From: Deltaproteobacteria bacterium
GTDB lineage: Bacteria > Desulfobacterota_B > Binatia > Binatales > Binataceae
Assembly: GCA_021827465.1 (NCBI GenBank)
Contig: JAKAVX010000141.1
Coordinates: forward strand, 1-6,817
DNA length: 6,817 nucleotides
Direction: 5' to 3'
The notes under the pieces: model-generated
What the model saw: only the letters and a program-made list of their open reading frames with translations
Databases searched by the model: none
Told to the model about the DNA's origin: nothing
Translations under genes and position numbers: made by a program
Part shown: positions 1 to 6,346 of the stretch, piece after piece
How the letters are laid out: every line of letters begins with the position of its first letter
Numbering within the stretch: position 1 is the first letter of the stretch

Positions 1-691
<691 letters not shown>

Positions 692-695
<4 letters not shown>

Positions 696-1696
696 TGGCT
701 ACTACCGCTGACTTTCCCCGCCGGCATCCCGACCGCGAACACGCGCTTTTCCTGATGCGCGAGATGCTGCGTATCCGCCGCTTCGAGGAGAAGTGCGCGG
801 AGCTTTACAGCGCCGCCAAAATCCGCGGCTTTCTCCACCTTTATATCGGCGAGGAAGCGGTTGCCGTCGGCGCAATGCAGACGCTCGAGCCCGACGACGC
901 AATCGTCGCGACCTATCGCGAACACGGCCACGCGCTTGCCCGCGGCATCTCCGCGGCCTCTGCGATGGCCGAGCTTTACGGCAAGCAGGAAGGATGCAGC
1001 CGCGGACGGGGCGGCTCGATGCATATCTTCGACGCCGCGACGCGCTTTTACGGCGGCAATGCGATCGTCGGCGGCGGACTTCCGATCGCGGTTGGCCTCG
1101 CGCTCGCCGAGAAGATGCGCGAGGAGCCGCGCGTCACGGCATGCTTCTTCGGTGAAGGCGCGGTTGCCGAAGGCGAGTTCCACGAGTGCATGAATCTGGC
1201 AGCGCTGTGGAAACTCCCGGTCGTGTTCTTTTGCGAGAACAACCTCTACGCGATGGGCACCGCGCTCAAACGCTCCGAATCCGAAACCGATCTCTGCCTG
1301 AAGGCGACCAGCTACGAGATGCCCGCGTGGCCGGTGGACGGGATGGACGTCCTTGCCTGCGAAGAGGCGGCGCGCCGTGCGGTTCTCGCCGTGCGCGCAG
1401 GCGAAGGCCCGTGCTTTGTCGAGTTTCGCACCTACAGGTTCCGCGCCCATTCGATGTACGACCCGCAACTGTACCGGACCAGGGAGGAAGTCGAGGACTG
1501 GAAGAAGCGCGACCCGATCGCCCTCTTCGAAAGCTTCCTGCGCGAGCAAAACCTCTTCAACGACGACGATCTCAAACGGCTTGAAGATGAAGTCGGCGCC
1601 GAGCTTGCCAAGGCGGTCGAATTCGCCGAAGCCGGCACATGGGAGCCGGTCGAGGAGCTGACGAAGTTCGTCTATTCCGAGAGGAAGCCCGGATGA
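692..1696 (+). CDS. pdhA: Pyruvate-type 2-oxoacid dehydrogenase E1 component, alpha subunit
   Basis: With E1 beta this forms the thiamine diphosphate (TPP)-dependent E1 that decarboxylates a 2-oxoacid, most likely pyruvate, and passes the acyl group to the lipoyl arm of E2. The product of 334 residues has normal length for a heterotetrameric-type E1 alpha. Landmarks are [11 protein letters not shown] (about 75-85), GRGGSMH (105-111), the TPP/Mg motif from G154 to N184 (GEGAVAEG ... ENN), and the phosphorylation-loop-like [10 protein letters not shown] (249-258) followed by YRTREEV. The motif starts GEG where most relatives have GDG. Two adjacent ATGs (692 and 695) are possible starts. The first gives an ATGA overlap with acsA, and a GGAAG at 683-687 serves either. 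An acetoin dehydrogenase E1 alpha is the main alternative; the acsA and ACP neighbours and the [10 protein letters not shown] loop favour a pyruvate-type enzyme. Confidence 0.94.
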
Positions 1697-2694
1697 CCAC
1701 GCAGGCAAAAACCGTCCGCATCACGTATCGCGAGGCGGTGCGCCAGGCGATTCGCGAAGCACTCCAGCGCGATCCGCGCGTGTTCCTGATGGGCGAGGAC
1801 GTCGGCAAATACGGCGGATGCTACGCCGTCAGCAAAGGATTACTCGAGGAATTCGGCCCCGAGCGTATCCGCGACACCCCGCTCTCCGAGTCGGCCTTTG
1901 TCGGAGCGGGAATCGGCGCCGCGATGGGCGGGATGCGCCCGATCGTCGAAATCATGACCGTCAATTTCAGCCTGCTTGCGCTCGATCAGATCGTGAACAA
2001 TGCCGCGACGATCCTTTACATGTCCGGCGGCCAGTTCAATATCCCGCTGGTTATCCGGATGACGACCGGCGCGGGACGCCAACTCGCCGCGCAACATTCG
2101 CACAGCCTCGAAGGATGGTACGCGCACATCCCGGGCATCAAAATTCTCGCCCCGGCGACGCTCGAAGACGCCCGCGGGATGCTATGGACGGCGCTCGAAG
2201 ATCCCGACCCCGTGCTGATCTTCGAGAACGGCGCGCTCTACAACATGGAAGGCGAAATGGCCTCCGGCGCCGGCGCGGTTGACATAGACAAGGCCGCGAT
2301 TCGGCGTCCCGGAACCGACATCAGCCTCATCACTTACGGCGGCACGCTCGGCAAAGCGCTGGAAGCCGCCGACGAACTGGCCAAGGCTGGCGTCAACGCC
2401 GAAGTGGTCGATCTGCGCACGCTGCGTCCCCTCGATAACGCGGCGATTATCGATTCGGTGACGCGGACTCATCGCGCACTCATAATCGACGAGGGATGGC
2501 GCAGCGGCAGTATCTCAGCCGAAATCAGCGCGCGCATCATGGAAGGCGCGTTCTATGAACTCGACGCGCCGGTCGCCCGCGTATGCAGCGCCGAAGTCCC
2601 GATGCCCTATGCGAAACATCTCGAGGACGCCGCGCTTCCGCAGCCGCCCGCGATAATCGAAGCGGCGCGCGCGATGGTGGGAGAACGTGGCTGA
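1693..2694 (+). CDS. pdhB: Pyruvate-type 2-oxoacid dehydrogenase E1 component, beta subunit
   Basis: This is the partner of the E1 alpha encoded just upstream; together they bind TPP at the subunit interface. The protein has 333 residues, the family's usual size. Visible landmarks are GEDVGKYGG (34-42), [11 protein letters not shown] (61-71) whose E66 aligns with the glutamate that activates the thiamine aminopyrimidine in human E1 beta, the [15 protein letters not shown] stretch (91-105) with the following YMSGG, AAQHSHS (132-138) with the conserved histidine H135, and the transketolase C-terminal domain with [11 protein letters not shown] (238-248) and IIDEGWRSG (264-272). The start is an ATG inside an ATGA overlap with E1 alpha and has GAGGAAG at 1681-1687, five bases upstream. 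The reading frame extends further 5' inside E1 alpha but that part is a frame shadow. No key residue is visibly missing. Confidence 0.95.
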   Translation: MTTQAKTVRITYREAVRQAIREALQRDPRVFLMGEDVGKYGGCYAVSKGLLEEFGPERIRDTPLSESAFVGAGIGAAMGGMRPIVEIMTVNFSLLALDQIVNNAATILYMSGGQFNIPLVIRMTTGAGRQLAAQHSHSLEGWYAHIPGIKILAPATLEDARGMLWTALEDPDPVLIFENGALYNMEGEMASGAGAVDIDKAAIRRPGTDISLITYGGTLGKALEAADELAKAGVNAEVVDLRTLRPLDNAAIIDSVTRTHRALIIDEGWRSGSISAEISARIMEGAFYELDAPVARVCSAEVPMPYAKHLEDAALPQPPAIIEAARAMVGERG

Positions 2695-3973
2695 GTTCCG
2701 GATGCCCGCGCTCGGCGCCGACATGGAGGCCGGCACCGTCCTTCAATGGCTGGTCAAGCCGGGCGACGCGGTCAAGCGCGGCGATATCGTCGCGGTCGTC
2801 GATACCGAGAAGGCTACGATCGAAGTCGAAATCTTCCAGGCCGGTGTCGTCGAAAAAATCGTCATCCCCGAGGGCGAGAAAGTTCCCGTCGGCGAAGTCC
2901 TCGCGATAATCCGCGCCAACGGCGAAGTCGCCGCCGCACCGCCTCCGCCCGCGGAAAAACCCAAACCCGCTGCGGCTCCGCCGCCGAAACCCGCTGCGCC
3001 GCCTGCGGCCAGGCCCGCTCCCGCAGCGCCTCCTGTCGAGAAGCCGAAAGCGCCGCCCGCCCGAGCGCCCGAACGTCCGCGCCTTCGCATCTCGCCGCTT
3101 GCAGTGCGCGTCGCGCTGGAAATGGGCGTGGACGTTTCCAAGGTCAAGGGAACCGGCCTCGACGGCGCAATCACCCGGGCCGACATCGAGCGCGCCGCCA
3201 AGGCCGCCGCACCACCCGAAGCCGCGCCGACGACGCCGGCTGCCGCACCATCTGCCGAAGCGCCCAAAGCGCCCGCGCCGCCGAAGCCCGCGCTTTCGCC
3301 CGCCGAACGTCAGGCGATGATGCGCAAGGTGATAGCGGCCGCGATGGGCCGCTCGAAGCGCGAGATCCCGCACTATTATCTCGCCACCGAAATCGACATG
3401 AGCCGCGCGATCGAGTGGCTACGGGCGGAGAACCTGAAGCGGCCCGTCACCGAACGCGTGCTCTACGCGGTGATGCTTCTGAAAGCGGTCGCGCTTGCGA
3501 TTCGCGAAGTCCCCGAGATGAACGGCTTCTGGGTCGAGGGAGCGTTCAAGCGGAGCGAAGCGGTCCACGTCGGCGTTGCTATCTCGCTACGGACGGGGGG
3601 ACTCATCGCGCCCGCGATTCACGACGTGGACAGGAAAACCCTGAACGAGATCATGGTGAACCTGCGCGATCTCGTTAAACGTGTCCGCGCCGGCGTTTTG
3701 CGCAGCTCGGAAATCGCCGACGCGACTATCACCGTGACCAGCCTCGGCGAGGAGGGCGTCGAAACCGTCTTCGGAATCATCTATCCGCCGCAGGTCGCAC
3801 TCGTCGGCTTCGGAAAAATTGTCGAACGTCCGTGGGCGGCCAATGGGATGGTCGGAGCGCGGCCTGTGATCAAGGCCACGCTTTCCGCCGACCATCGCGT
3901 CAGCGACGGCCATCGCGGCGCTCTCTTTCTTGCCGCAATCGATCGCATCCTGCAGGAGCCTGAAAAACTGTGA
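2687..3973 (+). CDS. pdhC: Dihydrolipoyl acyltransferase (E2) of the 2-oxoacid dehydrogenase complex
   Basis: E2 forms the core of the complex: its lipoyl arm takes the acyl group from E1 and the catalytic domain transfers it to CoA. The 428 residues show one N-terminal lipoyl domain (about 2-77; [10 protein letters not shown] with lipoylation lysine K42), a long Ala/Pro linker (82-129), a peripheral-subunit-binding domain (about 133-171; [17 protein letters not shown] ... [16 protein letters not shown]), a second Ala/Pro linker (172-203), and the catalytic domain (about 205-428) with the DHRVSDG motif (402-408; H403 and D407 catalytic). The start is GTG at 2687, eight bases inside E1 beta. 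It is preferred over ATG 2702 because the lipoyl domain needs the [12 protein letters not shown] beginning. The GGGAG at 2679-2683 is close to this start. The binding domain normally recruits E1 or E3; no E3 gene is in the window. Acetyl-transfer is likely, though the acyl specificity is not proven by sequence alone. Confidence 0.93.
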   Translation: MAEFRMPALGADMEAGTVLQWLVKPGDAVKRGDIVAVVDTEKATIEVEIFQAGVVEKIVIPEGEKVPVGEVLAIIRANGEVAAAPPPPAEKPKPAAAPPPKPAAPPAARPAPAAPPVEKPKAPPARAPERPRLRISPLAVRVALEMGVDVSKVKGTGLDGAITRADIERAAKAAAPPEAAPTTPAAAPSAEAPKAPAPPKPALSPAERQAMMRKVIAAAMGRSKREIPHYYLATEIDMSRAIEWLRAENLKRPVTERVLYAVMLLKAVALAIREVPEMNGFWVEGAFKRSEAVHVGVAISLRTGGLIAPAIHDVDRKTLNEIMVNLRDLVKRVRAGVLRSSEIADATITVTSLGEEGVETVFGIIYPPQVALVGFGKIVERPWAANGMVGARPVIKATLSADHRVSDGHRGALFLAAIDRILQEPEKL

Positions 3974-4218
3974 CCGACGACGAGATCAAGGCGCTCTTCC
4001 TTCGCGAGTTGAAAAAGATCGCACCCGAGGCTGAAACCGGGGAGATCGATCCCGCCGTCGATCTGCGCGAGCAAATCGATCTCGATTCGATGGATATACT
4101 GAACCTCGCGATCGCTATCCATGCGACCACCGGAGTGGATATTCCCGAAGCGGATTATCCGCACATGACGACCCTCGACCGCGCCGTCGCCTACCTCCGC
4201 CCCCGCATCAGGAGGTAA
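3970..4218 (+). CDS. Stand-alone acyl carrier protein (phosphopantetheine-binding) at the end of the dehydrogenase operon
   Basis: This is an 82-residue acidic protein of ACP size. The Ser of [10 protein letters not shown] (S40) is the expected 4'-phosphopantetheine site in the DS(M/L) motif. It is preceded by the usual [10 protein letters not shown] loop and followed by a second helix (about 40-54) and a third-helix region [21 protein letters not shown]. It starts at GTG 3970 in a GTGA overlap with the E2 stop, with AGGAG at 3954-3958 upstream. Its sequence after the serine (DSMDILN) departs from the DSLDxVEL of fatty-acid-synthesis AcpP, so it is probably a dedicated carrier rather than the housekeeping one. 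The context suggests it works with E2 or with the upstream AMP-forming ligase, either as acyl acceptor or as octanoyl donor for E2 lipoylation; these roles are inference. No phosphopantetheinyl transferase is nearby. Confidence 0.88.
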   Translation: MTDDEIKALFLRELKKIAPEAETGEIDPAVDLREQIDLDSMDILNLAIAIHATTGVDIPEADYPHMTTLDRAVAYLRPRIRR

Positions 4219-4240
4219 TCAGCCTTTACACACGCGGTTC

Positions 4241-4264
4241 CCCTTCGCTTCAGGGGCCCCGGCT
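4241..4264. repeat. Degenerate palindromic repeat (CCCTTC...CAGGG...GGCT type)
   Basis: The segment begins CCCTTCGCTTCAGGGG and ends CCGGCT. It shares its start, the TTCGCT core, the CAGGG and the final GGCT with the element at 6169-6194 on the same strand, with small indels. A five-base stem (CCCCT/AGGGG, 4240-4244 with 4252-4256) can form. There is no following T-run, so it is a weak candidate for a transcription terminator. Relationship of the two copies is judged by eye. Confidence 0.4.
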
Positions 4265-4287
4265 TTCGCGACGAGCATCGCACTGCC

Positions 4288-4412
4288 TGTCATGCTGAGC
4301 GCAGCGAAGCATCTCATGCCACCCAGCTCTCAATGTCATCGCATTCCCTCGGCCGCCCACGCGTTCGTGGCCTGGGATTCTTCGCTCCGGCAGCCTACGC
4401 TCGCAACGACAA
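4288..4412. repeat. Imperfect inverted-repeat element, two half-sites
   Basis: The left half (4288-4315) reads TGTCATGCTGAGCG followed by CAGCGAAGCATCTC. The right half (4375-4412), read on the opposite strand, starts TTGTCGTTGCGAGCG and ends AGCGAAGAATCC, so it is a diverged inverted copy with about seven extra bases in the middle. The two halves enclose about 60 bases. Elements with the core TGAGCGCAGCGAAG are, to my knowledge, frequent in intergenic DNA of environmental genomes, and resemble REP/MITE-type palindromes. Divergence between halves suggests an old, inactive copy. Confidence 0.65.
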
Positions 4413-4462
4413 CAACTCGCCTGCGCGATCCTTTTCCCGCGCCGTGAGGCGCATCGCCTCCC

Positions 4463-4493
4463 GTGACCCCGCGCGCCCCAATGATGCTACAAT
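4463..4493 (+). promoter_or_regulatory. Possible sigma70-type promoter for the crotonase gene
   Basis: TACAAT at 4488-4493 is a good -10 match (5 of 6 to TATAAT). The best -35 candidate is GTGACC at 4463-4468 (4 of 6 to TTGACA) with a 19-base spacer, which is long. Transcription would start near 4500, about 30 bases before the ATG at 4531. The location just after the repeat and before a gene outside the operon fits, but the -35 is weak. Confidence 0.35.
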
Positions 4494-4519
4494 GCCGGCT
4501 TTGTCTTTCACGTTTTCAC

Positions 4520-4525
4520 GGAGAG
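4520..4525 (+). promoter_or_regulatory. Ribosome binding site fixing the crotonase start
   Basis: GGAGAG lies five bases before ATG 4531. It is the reason to reject the in-frame upstream extension that would begin at 4333. Confidence 0.6.
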
Positions 4526-4530
4526 CAGGC

Positions 4531-5430
4531 ATGACCTACGAGACGATCCTCTATGACGTTCAGGAAAATATCCTGACGATTACCCTTAACCGCCCCGAGC
4601 GGCTGAATGCCTTCACCGACCAGATGATGCGCGAAATGGTCGACGCCTTCGATCGCGCCGACGCCGACGACGCCGTGCGCGCGATAATCGTGACCGGCGC
4701 GGGACGCGGTTTCTGCGCCGGCGCCGACCTGTCGGCGGGAGCGAAGAGCTTCGACCCCGCGCGCGAGGATCGTCCCGAGAAGCGCGGGGCGATCCGGGGG
4801 GACGGAACGATCGACTGGAGCCACGAATCCGTCCGCGACGGCGGAGGGCGGCTTACGCTGCGCATCTTCGAATGTCTGAAGCCCGTAATCGCCGCGGTCA
4901 ACGGACCTGCCGTGGGGGTGGGCGTCACGATGCAACTCCCGATGGACATCAGGCTTGCCTCCGAGGATGCGCGCTTCGGCTTCGTCTTTGCCCGCCGCGG
5001 TATCGTGGCCGAGGCGTGCTCTAGTTGGTTCCTGCCGCGCGTCGTCGGTATTTCGCAGGCGCTCGAATGGGCATATTCCGGGCGGGTTTTCTCCGCCGAG
5101 GAAGCTCTGCAGGGCGGGTTGGTCAAAAAGCTCTACAAGCGGGACGAACTTATCCCCGCCGCGCGCGCTCTCGCCCGCGAAATCGCGGACAACTCCGCGC
5201 CGGTCTCGGTCGCGCTGCTTAGGCAGATGATGTGGCGGATGCTCGGCGCGGACCATCCGATGGAAGCGCACAAGCTCGACAGCCGGGCGATTTTCGCGCG
5301 CGGCTCCTCGAGCGACGCGAAGGAAGGCGTCACCTCGTTCCTCGAAAAGCGGCCCGCGAAATTTCAGGACAAGGTTTCGAAGGACATGCCGTCCTTCTTC
5401 CCCTGGTGGCAGGAACGCAAGTACAGATGA
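4531..5430 (+). CDS. Crotonase-family protein (enoyl-CoA hydratase/isomerase)
   Basis: This 299-residue protein acts on a CoA thioester, probably hydrating or isomerising an enoyl-CoA in fatty-acid or related degradation. The N-terminus (TLNRPERLNAF, 18-28), the first oxyanion-hole loop GAGRGFCAGADLS (56-68), the second loop AAVNGPAVGVGV (121-132) and the GRVFSAEEALQGGLV segment (184-198) are classic for the family. It is longer than the usual ~260 because of an insertion at about 70-105, charged and Gly/Asp rich, and a C-terminal extension ending in a WW-containing tail (PSFFPWWQERKYR). Aligning by eye with rat hydratase, the Glu164 equivalent is present (E179 in QALEW) but the Glu144 position is F153 in FGFVFARRG. 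A nearby E161 (GIVAEACSSW) is typical of this subgroup. This leaves hydratase versus isomerase open. It stands apart from the operon behind a 312-base gap and ends in a hairpin. Confidence 0.93.
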   Translation: MTYETILYDVQENILTITLNRPERLNAFTDQMMREMVDAFDRADADDAVRAIIVTGAGRGFCAGADLSAGAKSFDPAREDRPEKRGAIRGDGTIDWSHESVRDGGGRLTLRIFECLKPVIAAVNGPAVGVGVTMQLPMDIRLASEDARFGFVFARRGIVAEACSSWFLPRVVGISQALEWAYSGRVFSAEEALQGGLVKKLYKRDELIPAARALAREIADNSAPVSVALLRQMMWRMLGADHPMEAHKLDSRAIFARGSSSDAKEGVTSFLEKRPAKFQDKVSKDMPSFFPWWQERKYR

Positions 5431-5455
5431 TCGGAGTCGAGGACTCCAACCGATC
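5429..5455 (+). terminator. Hairpin directly after the crotonase gene
   Basis: A GGAGTC / GACTCC stem of six perfect pairs (5433-5438 with 5442-5447) closes on a GAG loop. An outer GATC/GATC stem (5429-5432 with 5452-5455) adds four pairs across an AACC bulge. It overlaps the last two bases of the crotonase stop codon. No T-run follows, so it may be a weak or factor-assisted terminator, or an mRNA 3'-end stabiliser. Confidence 0.4.
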
Positions 5456-5481
5456 GAGAAAAGGTGTGCTCTCTCACTCGC

Positions 5482-5740
5482 ATGAGTAAGCTGTTAACGG
5501 CGTTACTCTTTCTGCAGATTCCTGGATTCGGTATTCAACACAATGCCCGGGCCGATGAATCCGCCCGAGTGATCGTTTCACCGGATCGGACGCTACGGGC
5601 AATCATTGTCCCTGTGAGACGCGACCGAGGGTTTGAGGAGAGCCGTGTCGAAATTCGTGGGGCAGGCAATAAACTGCTCTGCAAGCAGAATTACTCATCG
5701 AGCGACGGAGCGCACGGCCTCAAGGTCGAAGAGGCCCGCC
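5482..5740 (+). pseudogene. Truncated gene for a small secreted hypothetical protein
   Basis: From ATG 5482 the translation begins with a signal-peptide-like stretch (MSKLLTALLFLQIPGFG) ending in an ARADES region that could be a cleavage site. A plausible mature domain follows (VSPDRTLRAIIVPV, then GFEESRVEIRGAGNKLLCKQNYSSSDGAHGLKVEEA). The last convincing codons are near 5733. After that the same frame runs to 5919 as an arginine-rich string, because the DNA there is the antisense of the RHS remnant. I do not know this family's function. The visible part looks like the N-terminal half of a secreted or periplasmic protein with 'DGEHG'-like strands. An in-frame GTG at 5464 directly after AAAAGG is an alternative start. 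The gene is broken at its 3' side by the RHS junction, so the product is probably not functional. Confidence 0.55.
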
Positions 5741-6259
5741 GCCCCACAATCCTGGCGCATCGACGAACCTTACCGGGGTGTTCCAAACGTATGCGTACAA
5801 ATTTGCGTCTCCGCCGCCGAATCCGATCGGGTCTTGGCTTACGAATCTCTGCAACGTCGGGCTGTAGTATCGGGCGTGGTAGTAATAGAGTCCCGTGCCG
5901 TCGTTGTCGCGGCCGGTGAACTGGTAGGGATTCGTATCTGCGCCGTTGACCGTGACACTGCCGAACGGTTCGTAGGTGTAGGTCGTATCGAGAGCTCCGC
6001 TGGAATCCGCCAGTGCGAGCGTCGAGCCCAGCATGTCCGTGAGGTAACTCAGCGCGCCGCTTGAATCTACACGCTGGAAATACTCGTCTATGCCAAGCCC
6101 CGTGAGCATCGTCGCCGTCACGTTGGGAGGGCTCGCGCCATCGAGTTCCTCGACCGGGTTGAGCCCATCCCTTCAGCTTCGCTCAGGGCAGGCTCCGGTG
6201 AGCGTCGTTCCGTTGAACGCGGTCATCGCGTCGTCGGCGTTGAACGCGTTCGCTCTTTC
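5720..6259 (-). pseudogene. RHS-repeat protein remnant (RHS core end) with internal deletion and stop
   Basis: On the minus strand this encodes the end of an RHS/YD-repeat protein, a large secreted shell protein that usually carries a toxin tip. From GTG 6121 the frame has 133 residues and includes GLGIDEYFQRVDSSG, TYEPFGSV, then the RHS core signature NPYQFTGRDNDGTGLYYYHARYYSP, DPIGF and NLYAYVWNTPVRFVD. Homology continues upstream in the same frame (DGLNPVEELDGASPPNV, to 6169) and, beyond a TGA at 6173-6175, with FNADDAMTAFNGTTLTG (to about 6245). In intact relatives a longer YD-repeat stretch separates FNGTTLT from YDGLNPV, so an internal part is missing. The 5' bulk of the gene and the C-terminal tip are absent: it ends a few residues after the core, in sequence borrowed from the neighbouring gene. 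Confidence 0.82.
6169..6194. repeat. Short palindromic element inside the RHS remnant
   Basis: The + strand segment starts CCCTTCAGCTTCGCTCAGGG and ends CAGGCT. Read on the RHS strand it encodes ACPERS then TGA. It sits exactly between two RHS segments that are not adjacent in relatives. Its CTGAGCGAAG core resembles the TGAGCGCAGCGAAG element at 4288. Similar 'ACPERS' peptides are, to my recollection, recurrent in annotated RHS proteins of environmental bacteria, which suggests a dispersed palindromic repeat that inserts into coding sequence. Confidence 0.6.
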
Positions 6260-6346
6260 TTTGCTGGTCTTACGCAAGTAGCAGTTCTGAGGTTGCCAGA
6301 ATTCAAACGGCTGGATCGAGCCCAATCGTCCAAGCGAGAGTCTCGC
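6260..6346. other. Short unassigned spacer between RHS remnant and orphan ORF
   Basis: I see no gene in these bases. A perfect seven-base inverted repeat with a one-base loop (AGCGAGA / TCTCGCT, 6333-6347) touches the stop codon of the next minus-strand ORF and may act as a 3'-end hairpin or mark a junction. Confidence 0.4.

Larger units (their letters stand above)
4219..4530. other. Gene-free intergenic region with decayed repeats
   Basis: About 310 bases lie between the ACP stop and the crotonase start. One + strand frame is open here from 4333 into the crotonase gene, but its translation shows no family features and the crotonase homology begins only at 4531. The stretch contains repeat-like segments (4241-4264, 4288-4412) and a possible promoter at 4463-4493, listed separately. 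I see no RNA gene and no strong intrinsic terminator for the upstream operon. Confidence 0.7.

Noticed and set aside
2930..3080. Low-complexity repeats in E2 as a possible tandem-repeat locus
   Set aside because: These are the Ala/Pro/Lys linker codons typical of E2 proteins and not an independent repeat.
2537..3373. 278-residue Gly/Arg-rich minus-strand frame
   Set aside because: It is the antisense of the E2 Ala/Pro linkers, whose GC-rich codons keep the frame open.
4211..4216. Perfect GGAGGT at the end of the ACP gene
   Set aside because: It encodes the final arginine of the protein and runs into the stop codon; no start codon with gene-like sequence follows at a usable distance.
4240..4256. 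CCCCT/AGGGG hairpin as terminator of the operon
   Set aside because: The stem is only five pairs and no T-run follows; it is better explained as part of a degenerate repeat.
4333..4530. 66-residue in-frame N-terminal extension of the crotonase
   Set aside because: The extension contains repeat DNA and no homologous residues, while ATG 4531 has a good ribosome binding site and the normal family start.
5740..5919. C-terminal arginine-rich part of the + strand secreted-protein frame
   Set aside because: It is the antisense reading of the RHS core and has no sign of selection as a protein.
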